Shown here one piece after another: positions 32,041 through 40,468 of a DNA stretch of 64,000 nucleotides. The notes beneath the pieces are model-generated. The model saw only the letters and a program-made list of their open reading frames with translations, did no database searches and had not been told where the DNA came from. How positions within the stretch are numbered: position 1 is the first letter of the stretch; every line of letters starts with the position of its first letter. The translations under genes were made by a program, and so were the position numbers. The stretch is from assembly GCF_905175385.1 (NCBI RefSeq), contig NZ_HG992749.1:1984001-2048000 (forward strand), in the 5' to 3' direction. Source of the DNA: Vibrio sp. B1FLJ16. Lineage in GTDB: Bacteria; Pseudomonadota; Gammaproteobacteria; Enterobacterales; Vibrionaceae.

Positions 32041-33525
32041 TCAATTTGCGCTATTTTCTAAGATGGTCACATTTTCAGTCATCATAGCTACTTTACGGTT
32101 TTTGATTTGAGTTGCCGTTGATACTGAGCCGTTTAAGTCTGTAAAATCAGGCGACGAACCAGTAACAACACTTTGAATATTATGGTTATTTTCAATAAAG
32201 TACATTACTGATTGGCTATCGTCAGAATCTAATGAAGCAATACTTACTTCGACGCGATCACTATCACCCAAATCTAGTACTTCTTCTGAGGAGCTCTCCA
32301 TCAACACCTGACTGTTAGACGGCTTAGAAAAAATAGTTTGATAAAAAGCATTACCGCTACGTGTCACCGATCTGATGTGTGTGCGCTGAATATCAAACTC
32401 ACTGTCTGTGTAACCAGTGGTGTTTAAACAATTTGTCGCATCACCACAACTCGATGTACTCGATGTAAAACTGCTCACATAAGGGGCGTCTAAGTTTAAA
32501 TCTAGCCCGTTGTATGCGGTCAGCGAATGGTAATTCCAATCACCTGAATCTACTTTACCACTAAGCTCAACTGTCCAACCGTTTGCAGCGATATTTGCTC
32601 CGTCGAAAGACAGCATTGTTGTCGATGGATAAATAGGCTGCCACAGGTAAAGTTCTTTACTAAAGCCAAGATTTACGGAGTTGCCTTCGTCATTAAGAGT
32701 AATTCCAGTGACACTAAAATTTACGTCACTATATTCTACGTCCACCATCGTGTTATTAACGAGGGATGCAGGTGGGTTGTTCACATCATAAATAGAAGAA
32801 GCGTCTGCAAAAACAAAATGCATTAGATCGCTGTATTTACCTGACTCATATGTATCAAACGCAGTGATTAAAACTTTCTTATCTGCTTGTAGAGGTGCTT
32901 GTACTGGTATGTCAGAAGCTATTTGATGCCCGTCAACTGCCATATCAATGTAACTGCTCTGATAATAGCTAGTATCTGCACTACGCTGCCTAACACTAAC
33001 AACCGCATCTTCGGAGACTTCAGAATAGTTTTGCTCGCCCTGGTAGCAAACATTGCTGGAGCTTTGCGCCGTTCTCACGTTTACCACCATGTTGCTTAAA
33101 AATTCTTTTTGGACAGTAAACATATAAACTTCTTGATCGCCCGCAAGCAGACCAGACACTTCTTCTACTGATACGTAGCCATCCTCAGGAACTAAACCCG
33201 TATCTATAGTCACCTTTCCTGTAGAAGGGATGTCATCAATTGTATATTCAGTAATAACAGAGCCGTCTGCATTGTGATACAAGACGTTGAATCCCCGATC
33301 CGCCACTCTCGCTGTGATGACTTTTCCTGTGTCCCCTTCTTGCTCATCATAAATGACACATCCGGTGGCAACATTAGATTGCTCTGTTGCATACAAGTTA
33401 ATCATTTGCCACGTGTATTTTGGAGCAGGTACCGAACCACCGCCGCTACTACCACTTCCGCCGCCACAGCCGACCATCACACCTGAGATTATTGCCACTA
33501 ACGGCAGAATTTTAAGTTGTTTCAT
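32041..33525 (-). CDS. Large predicted lipoprotein of unknown function
   Basis: 494 residues. The signal peptide ends in a lipobox, VMVGCGGGSGSSGGGS, so the mature protein should be lipidated at the Cys near residue 20; the following Gly/Ser-rich linker and lack of Asp at +2 suggest outer-membrane sorting by the Lol system. The rest is soluble, acidic, rich in Ser, Thr, Asp and Val, and beta-like, with cysteine pairs at ATGCVIYDE, NVCYQGEQ and SSCGDATNCLNT. No domain is recognised. It has its own terminator and reads away from the anaerobic DUF3360-pflB region, sharing a 460-bp divergent region with FNR-like and palindromic sites, so anaerobic control is possible. Vibrio flagellar-sheath or surface lipoproteins of this size exist, but I cannot assign it. 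Confidence 0.8.
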   Translation of the reverse strand: MKQLKILPLVAIISGVMVGCGGGSGSSGGGSVPAPKYTWQMINLYATEQSNVATGCVIYDEQEGDTGKVITARVADRGFNVLYHNADGSVITEYTIDDIPSTGKVTIDTGLVPEDGYVSVEEVSGLLAGDQEVYMFTVQKEFLSNMVVNVRTAQSSSNVCYQGEQNYSEVSEDAVVSVRQRSADTSYYQSSYIDMAVDGHQIASDIPVQAPLQADKKVLITAFDTYESGKYSDLMHFVFADASSIYDVNNPPASLVNNTMVDVEYSDVNFSVTGITLNDEGNSVNLGFSKELYLWQPIYPSTTMLSFDGANIAANGWTVELSGKVDSGDWNYHSLTAYNGLDLNLDAPYVSSFTSSTSSCGDATNCLNTTGYTDSEFDIQRTHIRSVTRSGNAFYQTIFSKPSNSQVLMESSSEEVLDLGDSDRVEVSIASLDSDDSQSVMYFIENNHNIQSVVTGSSPDFTDLNGSVSTATQIKNRKVAMMTENVTILENSAN

Positions 33526-33646
33526 CTTTACTTCCTAAACTGAGCGGCAATAAGTAGCCAGAAAAAATCGTCTTTTTTCGTTTAAGCAAGAATGAAGCCA
33601 CCTTTATATCTGCATGATGAATATTGATATTTTACGTGCTACTAGT

Positions 33647-33656
33647 GTGATATCAC
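33647..33656. promoter_or_regulatory. Palindrome GTGATATCAC
   Basis: Perfect 10-bp palindrome. The half-sites resemble CRP/FNR-family GTGA-TCAC, but the 2-bp spacing is too short for CRP. The binder is unknown. Confidence 0.3.
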
Positions 33657-33684
33657 CTCTACGTTTTGTTATTTTACGCGACTT

Positions 33685-33701
33685 GTGTAATCAAATTACA
33701 C
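33685..33701. promoter_or_regulatory. Inverted repeat GTGTAAT-N3-ATTACAC
   Basis: Perfect 7-bp arms around CAA, an operator-like geometry for a dimeric regulator. It lies 160 bp from the lipoprotein start and 283 bp from the DUF3360 start. Confidence 0.45.
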
Positions 33702-33768
33702 GTCTTAGCCACTATCTCATTTATAGTCTCGATACATCTTGTAGTTTTATTTCACATCGTTTCTTTAA

Positions 33769-33782
33769 GTGATCTAAATCAA
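33769..33782. promoter_or_regulatory. FNR-type box
   Basis: GTGATCTAAATCAA matches the FNR consensus TTGAT-N4-ATCAA at 9 of 10 conserved positions. It lies about 200 bp before the DUF3360 start and fits oxygen control of the pfl region. Anr/CRP relatives bind similar sites. Confidence 0.6.
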
Positions 33783-33984
33783 TCACCCTAAGTGGCTATC
33801 TTGTTAGACTTCAACCAAAATCTGAGGAAGTTTTTTGCCTCAAGACAACAAGTTATTAGCTATGCTTAGGCACATGATGAACGTGCAACAAATCTAACAA
33901 TAGCTAAAGCATAGGATGTACCGCACGATGCGGAACAACGCAACTGAATCAAGAATTCATAACTTTTAAATATATGAGGAATCT

Positions 33985-35532
33985 ATGTCAGACGCAGTGA
34001 ATAAAGTGCACTCTGATTCGGATATCGAGACCAAGAGCTACAGTGAGCTTCATCGTCCAGCATCTGAGTTCGCCAGTCGTTCAGACTACCTAGACCACGA
34101 ACTACAAATCATGAAGCCGCGTCGTTTCGGCTTAAACTTGCCAGGTCGTGATTTCCGCTTTGAGCTAGAAGACTTCGTTCCTGCTATTGCGGGTACTATC
34201 GGTATTATTGCGATGTACTCTGCAGTAATGATGTCTTGGGCAGAAGGCTTAACCCAAGCCTGGGACCATGTGCATTTAACCAAAGAGTTTGCTATCGAAG
34301 TTGCTCGTGTTGAAATGCTTATCCCTGCACTTCTCTTCTGTATTCTAGCTTCTGGTATTTTCAACCCTAAAGCTAACCTTGCAGGTAACCACGGTCCGAT
34401 GATTCCTTTGATCGGAACTATCGCTCTTGCAGGTGCTCACCCACTTGCTCTAGCTATCCTTATCGGTATCTTTGGCCTTATTCTTAGCTTCCTCAAAGGG
34501 GGGTCAAAACTCGTCAACCTCACCTCCGAAGGCACCGCCGGCGGCTTGCTCATATTCTTAGGTTTAACCGGTACAATCAGCCAGATTAATTCCATCCAAG
34601 CTTGGGCCACTGGCCTGCAATCAGCAGACGTTGCCGCTGGTAGTATGGGTTATGTTGGTTTAGTGGTACTTGGCGTCACGGTTGCTATTTATGCTTACCT
34701 TGCAAAAGTAAACAAGCGCTGGTTGGCTATCCCAGTTTGTGCGTTCACAGGCCTTGCTATAGCGCTGCTGTTTGGCGCAGGTTTTGACATTAAGTTTGAA
34801 ACTCAAACCGGTCTGCCAAACCTAAACCCTGTTTACTGGTGGGGGAGCACTGAGCAAGGTTGGATGCTTGGTCTACCTAATGTGGAACACTTTATCGCAT
34901 CTCTGCCATTCGCAATCCTTGCTGTTGCTATGTGGTCTCCTGACTTCCTTGGCCACCGTATCTTCCAGGAAATGAACTACCCGCGTAAGTCTGAAAAAGT
35001 ATTGATGGACGTGGATGACACTATGACCATGTGTTCTGTTCGCCAGATGGTTGGTACTGCTGTTGGTGGCGGTAACATCACTTCATCTTGGGGTACTTAC
35101 ATGATTCCAGCAGCGATTGCTAAGCGCCCTATTCCAGGCGGTGCAATCCTTCTTGGGTCTCTATGTATTATCGTAGCAATTCTAGGTTTCCCAATGGATG
35201 TTGCAGTATGGCCACCAGTGATGCGAGTAGCACTACTAGTTGGTGTATCTCTTCCTTTGCTTGAAGCTGGTATGCAGATGGTTCGTGACACTAAAGACTC
35301 ACAAGCTGCTGGTATCTGTATCTTTGGTTCTATCGTTGCAAACCCGGTTCTTGCTTGGGCACTAACCATGTTCCTAGATAACAACGGCCTGATTGGTGAT
35401 AAAGAGCGCGCAGCTCGCCTGTCTTTTGCCGATAAAATCATCATACCGGTAGGCGTGTTCATTATCTGTTTGGTTGCTATGCTTGCAGTTGGTATGCTAG
35501 AAGCCCAATATGGATTGAAAGCTTGGCTATAA
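33985..35532 (+). CDS. DUF3360 family multi-spanning membrane protein
   Basis: 515 residues. A ~65-residue soluble N-terminus precedes about a dozen hydrophobic helices, for example IAGTIGIIAMYSAVMMSW, MIPALLFCILASGIF, HPLALAILIGIFGLILSFL and the terminal VGVFIICLVAMLAVGML. Motifs such as GNHGPMIPLIGTIALAGAH and NLTSEGTAGGLLIFLGLTG recall the SulP/NCS2 permease fold, which is inference. It is not FocA: it is twice as long and lacks the FNT motifs, though it sits where E. coli has focA, just before pflB. Most codons are of the highly expressed Vibrio type, except around 34493-34640. A terminator (35556) separates it from pflB. A transport role is likely; the substrate is unknown. Confidence 0.8.
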   Translation: MSDAVNKVHSDSDIETKSYSELHRPASEFASRSDYLDHELQIMKPRRFGLNLPGRDFRFELEDFVPAIAGTIGIIAMYSAVMMSWAEGLTQAWDHVHLTKEFAIEVARVEMLIPALLFCILASGIFNPKANLAGNHGPMIPLIGTIALAGAHPLALAILIGIFGLILSFLKGGSKLVNLTSEGTAGGLLIFLGLTGTISQINSIQAWATGLQSADVAAGSMGYVGLVVLGVTVAIYAYLAKVNKRWLAIPVCAFTGLAIALLFGAGFDIKFETQTGLPNLNPVYWWGSTEQGWMLGLPNVEHFIASLPFAILAVAMWSPDFLGHRIFQEMNYPRKSEKVLMDVDDTMTMCSVRQMVGTAVGGGNITSSWGTYMIPAAIAKRPIPGGAILLGSLCIIVAILGFPMDVAVWPPVMRVALLVGVSLPLLEAGMQMVRDTKDSQAAGICIFGSIVANPVLAWALTMFLDNNGLIGDKERAARLSFADKIIIPVGVFIICLVAMLAVGMLEAQYGLKAWL

Positions 35533-35836
35533 TGCCGAACGCTCAAAAAAATTTATGGGTAGCGCTTGTCGCTACCCAATTTTTATCCAAAAAGTTTATC
35601 ATTTATTGATTTAGTTTAAGGTTTACAGAAAAATTTTAGTCTACTCTGACTTTGTTACTTCAGAAGGTCGACGTAAAGACGAGTGACAATATTTATGGTT
35701 TTGTAACCCAATCTTGTGGAATTCAGACTATAAATATTGTTATTCATAAGAGTGTACTGTTCCCCAGTAAATCGGGGATAGCTGGCTCAACGGCGAAGCA
35801 GTACGTATTTTTTTCTACTAAAAAGGTAGGTATGTC
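35533..35836. other. Intergenic region upstream of pflB
   Basis: About 304 bp. The first part is the DUF3360 terminator; the rest should hold pflB promoters and a long leader. No exact FNR or ArcA box was found. A plus-strand frame at 35652 that runs into pflB is not a gene. Confidence 0.45.
35556..35585 (+). terminator. Terminator of the DUF3360 gene
   Basis: 9-bp stem TGGGTAGCG / CGCTACCCA with a 5-nt loop, then ATTTTTAT. Confidence 0.88.
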
Positions 35837-38116
35837 ATGGCAGAGCAATTTGCTAAAGCTTGGGAAGGTTTTGCGGCAGGCGACTGGCAAAACGAAGTAA
35901 ACGTTCGTGATTTCATTCAGAAGAACTACACTCCGTACGAAGGCGACGAATCTTTCCTAGTTTCTGAAGGTACTGAAGCGACTAACAAGCTTTGGGCTAA
36001 GGTAATGGAAGGTATCAAACAAGAGAACTCGACTCACGCTCCTGTTGATTTTGATACTTCAGTTATCTCTACCATCACTGCTCACGATGCAGGCTACATC
36101 GAAAAAGATCTTGAAACTATCGTTGGTCTTCAAACTGAAGCGCCTCTTAAGCGTGCAATCATCCCTAACGGTGGTATCCGTATGGTTGAAGGTTCGTGCA
36201 AAGCTTACGATCGCGAACTTGACCCAATGGTTTCAAAAATCTACACAGAATACCGTAAAACACACAACGCTGGTGTTTTCGACATCTACACTCCTGACAT
36301 CCTTGCATGTCGTAAGTCTGGTGTACTGACTGGTCTTCCAGATGCGTACGGCCGTGGTCGTATCATTGGTGACTACCGTCGTGTTGCACTATACGGTATC
36401 GACTTCCTAATGAAAGACAAGCTAGCTCAATTCACGTCTCTACAAGAGCGTTTTGAGAACGGCGAAGATCTTCATATGACTATGCAACTTCGTGAAGAAA
36501 TTGCAGAGCAACACCGCGCTCTAGGTCAAATCAAAACTATGGCTGCGAAATACGGTTTCGATATTTCTGGCCCAGCTACAACTGCACAAGAAGCTATCCA
36601 GTGGACTTACTTCGGCTACCTAGCGGCAGTTAAGTCTCAAAACGGTGCTGCAATGTCTCTAGGCCGTACTTCTACGTTCCTAGACGTGTTCATCGAGCGT
36701 GATATCGCTGCAGGTAAAATCACTGAAGCTCAAGCTCAGGAAATGATCGACCACTTCGTAATGAAACTACGTATGGTTCGTTTCCTACGTACTCCTGAGT
36801 ACGATGAGCTATTCTCTGGCGACCCAATCTGGGCAACAGAATCTATGGGTGGTATGGGTCTTGACGGTCGTACGCTAGTTACGCGTTCTAACTTCCGTTT
36901 CCTAAACAGCCTATACACTATGGGTCCTTCTCCAGAGCCAAACATCACGGTTCTTTGGTCTGAAGCGCTTCCAGACGGTTTCAAACGTTTCTGTGCGAAA
37001 GTATCTATCGATACTTCTTCTATCCAGTACGAAAACGACGACCTAATGCGTCCAGACATGAACTCTGACGACTACGCTATCGCGTGTTGTGTATCTCCAA
37101 TGGTTGTTGGTAAGCAAATGCAGTTCTTTGGTGCTCGTGCGAACCTCGCTAAGACTATGCTTTACACAATCAACGGCGGTATCGATGAGAAGCTGAAGAT
37201 TCAAGTTGGTCCTAAGATGGACAAGATCGCAGGTGAGTACCTAGAGTTCGACGAACTATGGGAAAAAATGGATCACTTCATGGATTGGCTGGCTAAGCAG
37301 TACGTGACTGCACTAAACGCTATTCACTTCATGCACGACAAGTACAGCTACGAAGCATCACTAATGGCTCTGCACGATCGTGACGTTATCCGTACTATGG
37401 CATGCGGTATTGCAGGTCTGTCTGTTGCAGCTGACTCACTATCAGCAATCAAATACGCAAAAGTTAAACCTGTTCGTGATGAAGATGGTCTGGCAATCGA
37501 CTTCGAAATTGAAGGCGATTACCCTAAATTCGGTAACAACGACCCTCGCGTAGATGACATCGCTTGTGAACTTGTATCTGTATTTATGAACAAGATCCGA
37601 GAGCTTAAGACTTACCGTAACGCGATCCCTACTCAGTCAATTCTTACTATCACTTCAAACGTGGTATACGGTAAGAAAACTGGTAACACGCCTGACGGTC
37701 GTCGTGCTGGTACTCCATTTGCACCTGGTGCAAACCCAATGCACGGTCGTGACGAGAAAGGTGCAGTTGCATCTCTGACTTCAGTAGCGAAACTACCGTT
37801 TGCTGACGCTCAAGATGGTATTTCTTACACATTCTCTATCGTACCTAATGCACTAGGTAAAGAAGAGACTAGCCAACGTGCTAACCTTGCAGGTCTGATG
37901 GATGGTTACTTCCACCACGAAGCTGGCAAGCTAGAGGGTGGTCAACACCTAAACGTTAACGTTCTTAACCGCGACACTCTAGAAGACGCAGTTAAACACC
38001 CAGAGAAGTACCCTCAGCTAACTATCCGTGTATCGGGTTACGCTGTACGTTTCAACTCTCTGACTGCTGAACAGCAAGCTGACGTTATCGCACGTACCTT
38101 CACAGAGTCTCTATAA
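35837..38116 (+). CDS. pflB: Formate C-acetyltransferase (pyruvate formate-lyase)
   Basis: 759 residues. The glycyl-radical enzyme converts pyruvate and CoA to acetyl-CoA and formate under anaerobiosis. The paired catalytic cysteines are in [11 protein letters not shown] (around residue 418). The radical-bearing glycine is in [13 protein letters not shown] close to the C-terminus. [18 protein letters not shown] and [12 protein letters not shown] are near-identical to enterobacterial PflB as I recall it. Codon use is extremely biased, indicating very high expression. The activase pflA is 1.3 kb downstream, with an unrelated outer-membrane gene in between. A strong terminator follows directly. 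Confidence 0.99.
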   Translation: MAEQFAKAWEGFAAGDWQNEVNVRDFIQKNYTPYEGDESFLVSEGTEATNKLWAKVMEGIKQENSTHAPVDFDTSVISTITAHDAGYIEKDLETIVGLQTEAPLKRAIIPNGGIRMVEGSCKAYDRELDPMVSKIYTEYRKTHNAGVFDIYTPDILACRKSGVLTGLPDAYGRGRIIGDYRRVALYGIDFLMKDKLAQFTSLQERFENGEDLHMTMQLREEIAEQHRALGQIKTMAAKYGFDISGPATTAQEAIQWTYFGYLAAVKSQNGAAMSLGRTSTFLDVFIERDIAAGKITEAQAQEMIDHFVMKLRMVRFLRTPEYDELFSGDPIWATESMGGMGLDGRTLVTRSNFRFLNSLYTMGPSPEPNITVLWSEALPDGFKRFCAKVSIDTSSIQYENDDLMRPDMNSDDYAIACCVSPMVVGKQMQFFGARANLAKTMLYTINGGIDEKLKIQVGPKMDKIAGEYLEFDELWEKMDHFMDWLAKQYVTALNAIHFMHDKYSYEASLMALHDRDVIRTMACGIAGLSVAADSLSAIKYAKVKPVRDEDGLAIDFEIEGDYPKFGNNDPRVDDIACELVSVFMNKIRELKTYRNAIPTQSILTITSNVVYGKKTGNTPDGRRAGTPFAPGANPMHGRDEKGAVASLTSVAKLPFADAQDGISYTFSIVPNALGKEETSQRANLAGLMDGYFHHEAGKLEGGQHLNVNVLNRDTLEDAVKHPEKYPQLTIRVSGYAVRFNSLTAEQQADVIARTFTESL

Positions 38117-38147
38117 GACGCTAGTGAAATAGAACTTTAATTCTGCC

Positions 38148-38185
38148 AAAAGAGCCGATGCTTTTCAGCATCGGCTCTTTTTTAT
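38148..38185 (+). terminator. Terminator of pflB
   Basis: 14-bp stem AAAAGAGCCGATGC / GCATCGGCTCTTTT, 6-nt loop, T-rich tail. Confidence 0.95.
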
Positions 38186-38268
38186 TTTCAACACTAATCT
38201 TGTGACATGACAAAAGACTTTGATGCGAATATTACGTATGATTTGAAAAAAGTTATTTAAAACATCAT

Positions 38269-39246
38269 ATGAAGTTCAAAAAATTAGTTACTCTCGCCCT
38301 TATCGCTCCTGCCGCTCTTGCCTCTACTAAATCGACAGTTTCATTTACTCTCGATAACGATGGAATCTTTGGCGTAGACCAAGATTACACAAACGGTATA
38401 TTTTTCGCTTACGCTACCGGACAACTAAGAAAAGAAAGTCAATGGAGCTGGCTTAGCTTAGATAACTCTGCATCTTCAAACATCGATAAAATTGAGCTGG
38501 TGCTCGGCCATAAAATGTGGACCCCCAGCGAAATAGAAGCAGATTACCCTTTGATAAATGATCGCCCCTATGCTGGCTATCTGCACACTGAGATGAATTA
38601 CCTGTCGCTCACTTCAGACAAAGCGGTACGTTACAATCTTACTATAGGCGCAACCGGTGAAAGCTCATTATCCGAAAAAGCTCAGTCACTGGTTCACAGC
38701 ATTACTGGTTCCACAGATCCACAAGGTTGGGACTACCAAATCGACGACTATTTAGCATTTAGTATTGGTTACCGAGCATTCAACAAACTCATTCGCAGTG
38801 AAGGTAAGCGTACTCAATGGGAAATCACCAATGTGAATGACATTAACGCAGGTAACTTCCGCAGTGACATTTCCCAAGGTGTGATGTTCCGCTGGGGAAC
38901 AAACTTGGGGAGTAGTATCGGTGCGGCAAATATCAGTGTTGAAAGTCCCTTCTCTGCAAGTATGCTCGCTGATGACACGGCAAGCTGGTTTGTCTTTACC
39001 GGATTTGAAGGCCGATACCGTTTCAACGATATTACTCTTGAAGGCGATCGCTCAGGCATACCAGGGTCGTCAGCTCCCTACGATGTCACATTACAGCCAT
39101 GGCAAAGCAGCGCGGTTGCTGGTGCCACCTGGTATAACCAACATTACGGAGCAAGCTTAACATTTACTGTTAAAACTCCGGAGTATAAAGAGTCACAAAC
39201 CGACGTATACGGTACAGGTTCGCTTTCTCTCTTCGCCTTCTTCTGA
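38269..39246 (+). CDS. LpxR-like lipid A deacylase family (DUF2219) outer-membrane protein
   Basis: 325 residues with a short signal peptide (MKFKKLVTLALIAPAALAS). The mature start STVSFTLDNDGIFGVDQDYTNGI matches the LpxR signature, in which the N/D pair and the following YTNG tract form the calcium-binding active site of Salmonella LpxR. DRPYAGYLHTEMNY is the second conserved block. The C-terminus ends SLSLFAFF, an outer-membrane barrel signature. LpxR removes the 3'-acyloxyacyl chain of lipid A. The catalytic histidine cannot be placed with certainty; LVHSITGSTDPQGWDYQ is the likely site. It has weak ribosome-binding features and sits between pflB and pflA, each with its own terminator. Confidence 0.82.
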   Translation: MKFKKLVTLALIAPAALASTKSTVSFTLDNDGIFGVDQDYTNGIFFAYATGQLRKESQWSWLSLDNSASSNIDKIELVLGHKMWTPSEIEADYPLINDRPYAGYLHTEMNYLSLTSDKAVRYNLTIGATGESSLSEKAQSLVHSITGSTDPQGWDYQIDDYLAFSIGYRAFNKLIRSEGKRTQWEITNVNDINAGNFRSDISQGVMFRWGTNLGSSIGAANISVESPFSASMLADDTASWFVFTGFEGRYRFNDITLEGDRSGIPGSSAPYDVTLQPWQSSAVAGATWYNQHYGASLTFTVKTPEYKESQTDVYGTGSLSLFAFF

Positions 39247-39262
39247 TCTTTCCTTCTCTTTA

Positions 39263-39289
39263 AAAATGGCTAATATTATTGGCCATTTT
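39263..39289 (+). terminator. Possible terminator of the LpxR-like gene
   Basis: 8-bp stem AAAATGGC / GCCATTTT with an 11-nt loop, 17 bp after the stop. The T tail is short. Confidence 0.5.
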
Positions 39290-39390
39290 CTCTACTCTTA
39301 TTACACTAGTTTAAAAACCTACAAGACTGTTTTAACCCTGTTTTTTGTAATAAAATAACAGCAACACTTCATTAGTAATGAGAGCAAAAG

Positions 39391-40131
39391 ATGTCAACAA
39401 CTGGTCGTATTCACTCATTTGAGTCATGTGGTACTGTAGACGGACCCGGAATTCGTTTTATCGTCTTTTTGCAAGGCTGCCTGATGCGTTGTAAGTATTG
39501 TCATAACCGCGATACCTGGGATACGCATAAAGGTAAAGAAGTTACTGTTGAAGAAATCATTTCTGAAGCTAAATCTTATCGCCATTTCATGAATGCATCG
39601 GGTGGCGGCGTAACTTGTTCAGGTGGTGAGGCGATGCTTCAACCAGAGTTCGTCCGTGACTTCTTCAGAGCCGCAAAAGCAGAAGGCATTCATACCTGTC
39701 TTGACACAAATGGCTATGTTCGTAAGCACACAGATGTCATCGATGAAGTGCTGGATGCAACCGACCTAGTCATGCTTGATATCAAACACATGAAAGATGA
39801 AGTCCATCAGGACTTAATCGGTGTGTCCAACAAACGTACTCTCGACTTTGCTCGTTACCTGAACAAAATCGACCAGAAAACTTGGATCCGTTATGTTGTG
39901 GTGCCAGGTTACACCGACGATCCAGAAGCTGCTCACATGCTTGGTGAATTTATTAAAGAGATGGGTAACATCGAGAAAGTCGAATTGCTCCCTTACCATA
40001 AACTCGGTGCACACAAGTGGGAAGCGCTTGGTTTTGAATACCCGCTCGAAGGTGTCAACCCACCATCTAAAGAGACGATGGATGAAATCCAGTCGATCCT
40101 TTCGCAGTACCACTCAAACGTAAAATACTAA
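39391..40131 (+). CDS. pflA: Pyruvate formate-lyase-activating enzyme
   Basis: 246 residues, a radical-SAM protein that abstracts hydrogen from the PflB glycine. The cluster motif [14 protein letters not shown] (CxxxCxxC) is at residues ~30-42. [17 protein letters not shown] is the SAM-binding GGE region and TCLDTNGY follows. [14 protein letters not shown] is typical of PflA. The length equals E. coli PflA (246). Its start is well placed after GAGAGCAAAAG. In E. coli pflA follows pflB directly; here the LpxR-like gene intervenes. Confidence 0.97.
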   Translation: MSTTGRIHSFESCGTVDGPGIRFIVFLQGCLMRCKYCHNRDTWDTHKGKEVTVEEIISEAKSYRHFMNASGGGVTCSGGEAMLQPEFVRDFFRAAKAEGIHTCLDTNGYVRKHTDVIDEVLDATDLVMLDIKHMKDEVHQDLIGVSNKRTLDFARYLNKIDQKTWIRYVVVPGYTDDPEAAHMLGEFIKEMGNIEKVELLPYHKLGAHKWEALGFEYPLEGVNPPSKETMDEIQSILSQYHSNVKY

Positions 40132-40154
40132 GAAACAGATAATTTCCTTTCACA

Positions 40155-40184
40155 AATACCAATCCTTCTGGGTTGGTATTTTTA
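40155..40184 (+). terminator. Terminator of pflA
   Basis: 11-bp stem AATACCAATCC / GGGTTGGTATT (one G-T wobble), 4-nt loop, TTTT tail. It is separate from the nearby MITE-like element although both contain ACCAAT. Confidence 0.85.
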
Positions 40185-40253
40185 ATTTCTGTTATATCAA
40201 ATTGGTTATTTACACGTTTCGTCCATGTAGAATAGCGCCGACTCAGCAGAGTC

Positions 40254-40430
40254 ATACCAATCACAGTAAATAAGTGATCAGAGATAGCGCAGGAAAAATA
40301 CTTGAGAGCAAGGCTCAATTTTTCGATAAGTAGTTATTCTACAATCAAACTTCTTTATAAACGAAAAGGTAACGCAGCTATTGAGCATTTTAACAAGATA
40401 GAATGACCAGTTATTTACTACGATTGGTAT
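40254..40430 (+). mobile_element. MITE-like palindromic element, copy A (177 bp)
   Basis: The ends are inverted repeats: ATACCAATC...AGTAAATAA on the left and TTATTTACT...GATTGGTAT on the right. Inside are GCGCAGGA (40287-40294) and TAACGCAG (40370-40377). A second 177-bp copy with the same ends and the same internal words at matching distances lies in opposite orientation at 53842-54018. It has no coding capacity, so it would be moved by a transposase elsewhere. Flanks do not show a clear target duplication. Confidence 0.75.
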
Positions 40431-40468
40431 CATCGTAAAAGTAACAAGGAATAGTATTAGGAAAAATC

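Larger units (their letters stand above)
33526..33984. other. Divergent regulatory region between lipoprotein and DUF3360 genes
   Basis: About 459 bp with three candidate operators: a 10-bp palindrome (33647-33656), a 17-bp inverted repeat (33685-33701) and an FNR-like box (33769-33782). No coding frame is supported. Confidence 0.6.

Noticed and set aside
33646..33657. CRP site
   Set aside because: TGTGA and TCACC half-sites are present but are separated by 2 bp, not the 6 bp needed for CRP.
33985..35532. FocA formate channel
   Set aside because: The protein is 515 residues, nearly twice FocA, and lacks FNT-family motifs; it fits DUF3360.
35580..35630. Second FNR box upstream of pflB (TTGATTTAGTTTAA)
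   Set aside because: Only the left half-site matches; the right half lacks ATCAA.
35652..35900. 82-codon frame upstream of pflB
   Set aside because: It overlaps the start of pflB in another frame and has no similarity or ribosome-binding site.
40132..40468. Cobalamin or nickel riboswitch upstream of the CbiM-like gene
   Set aside because: No B12-box-like or NiCo-like sequence; the space is filled by a terminator and the MITE-like element.
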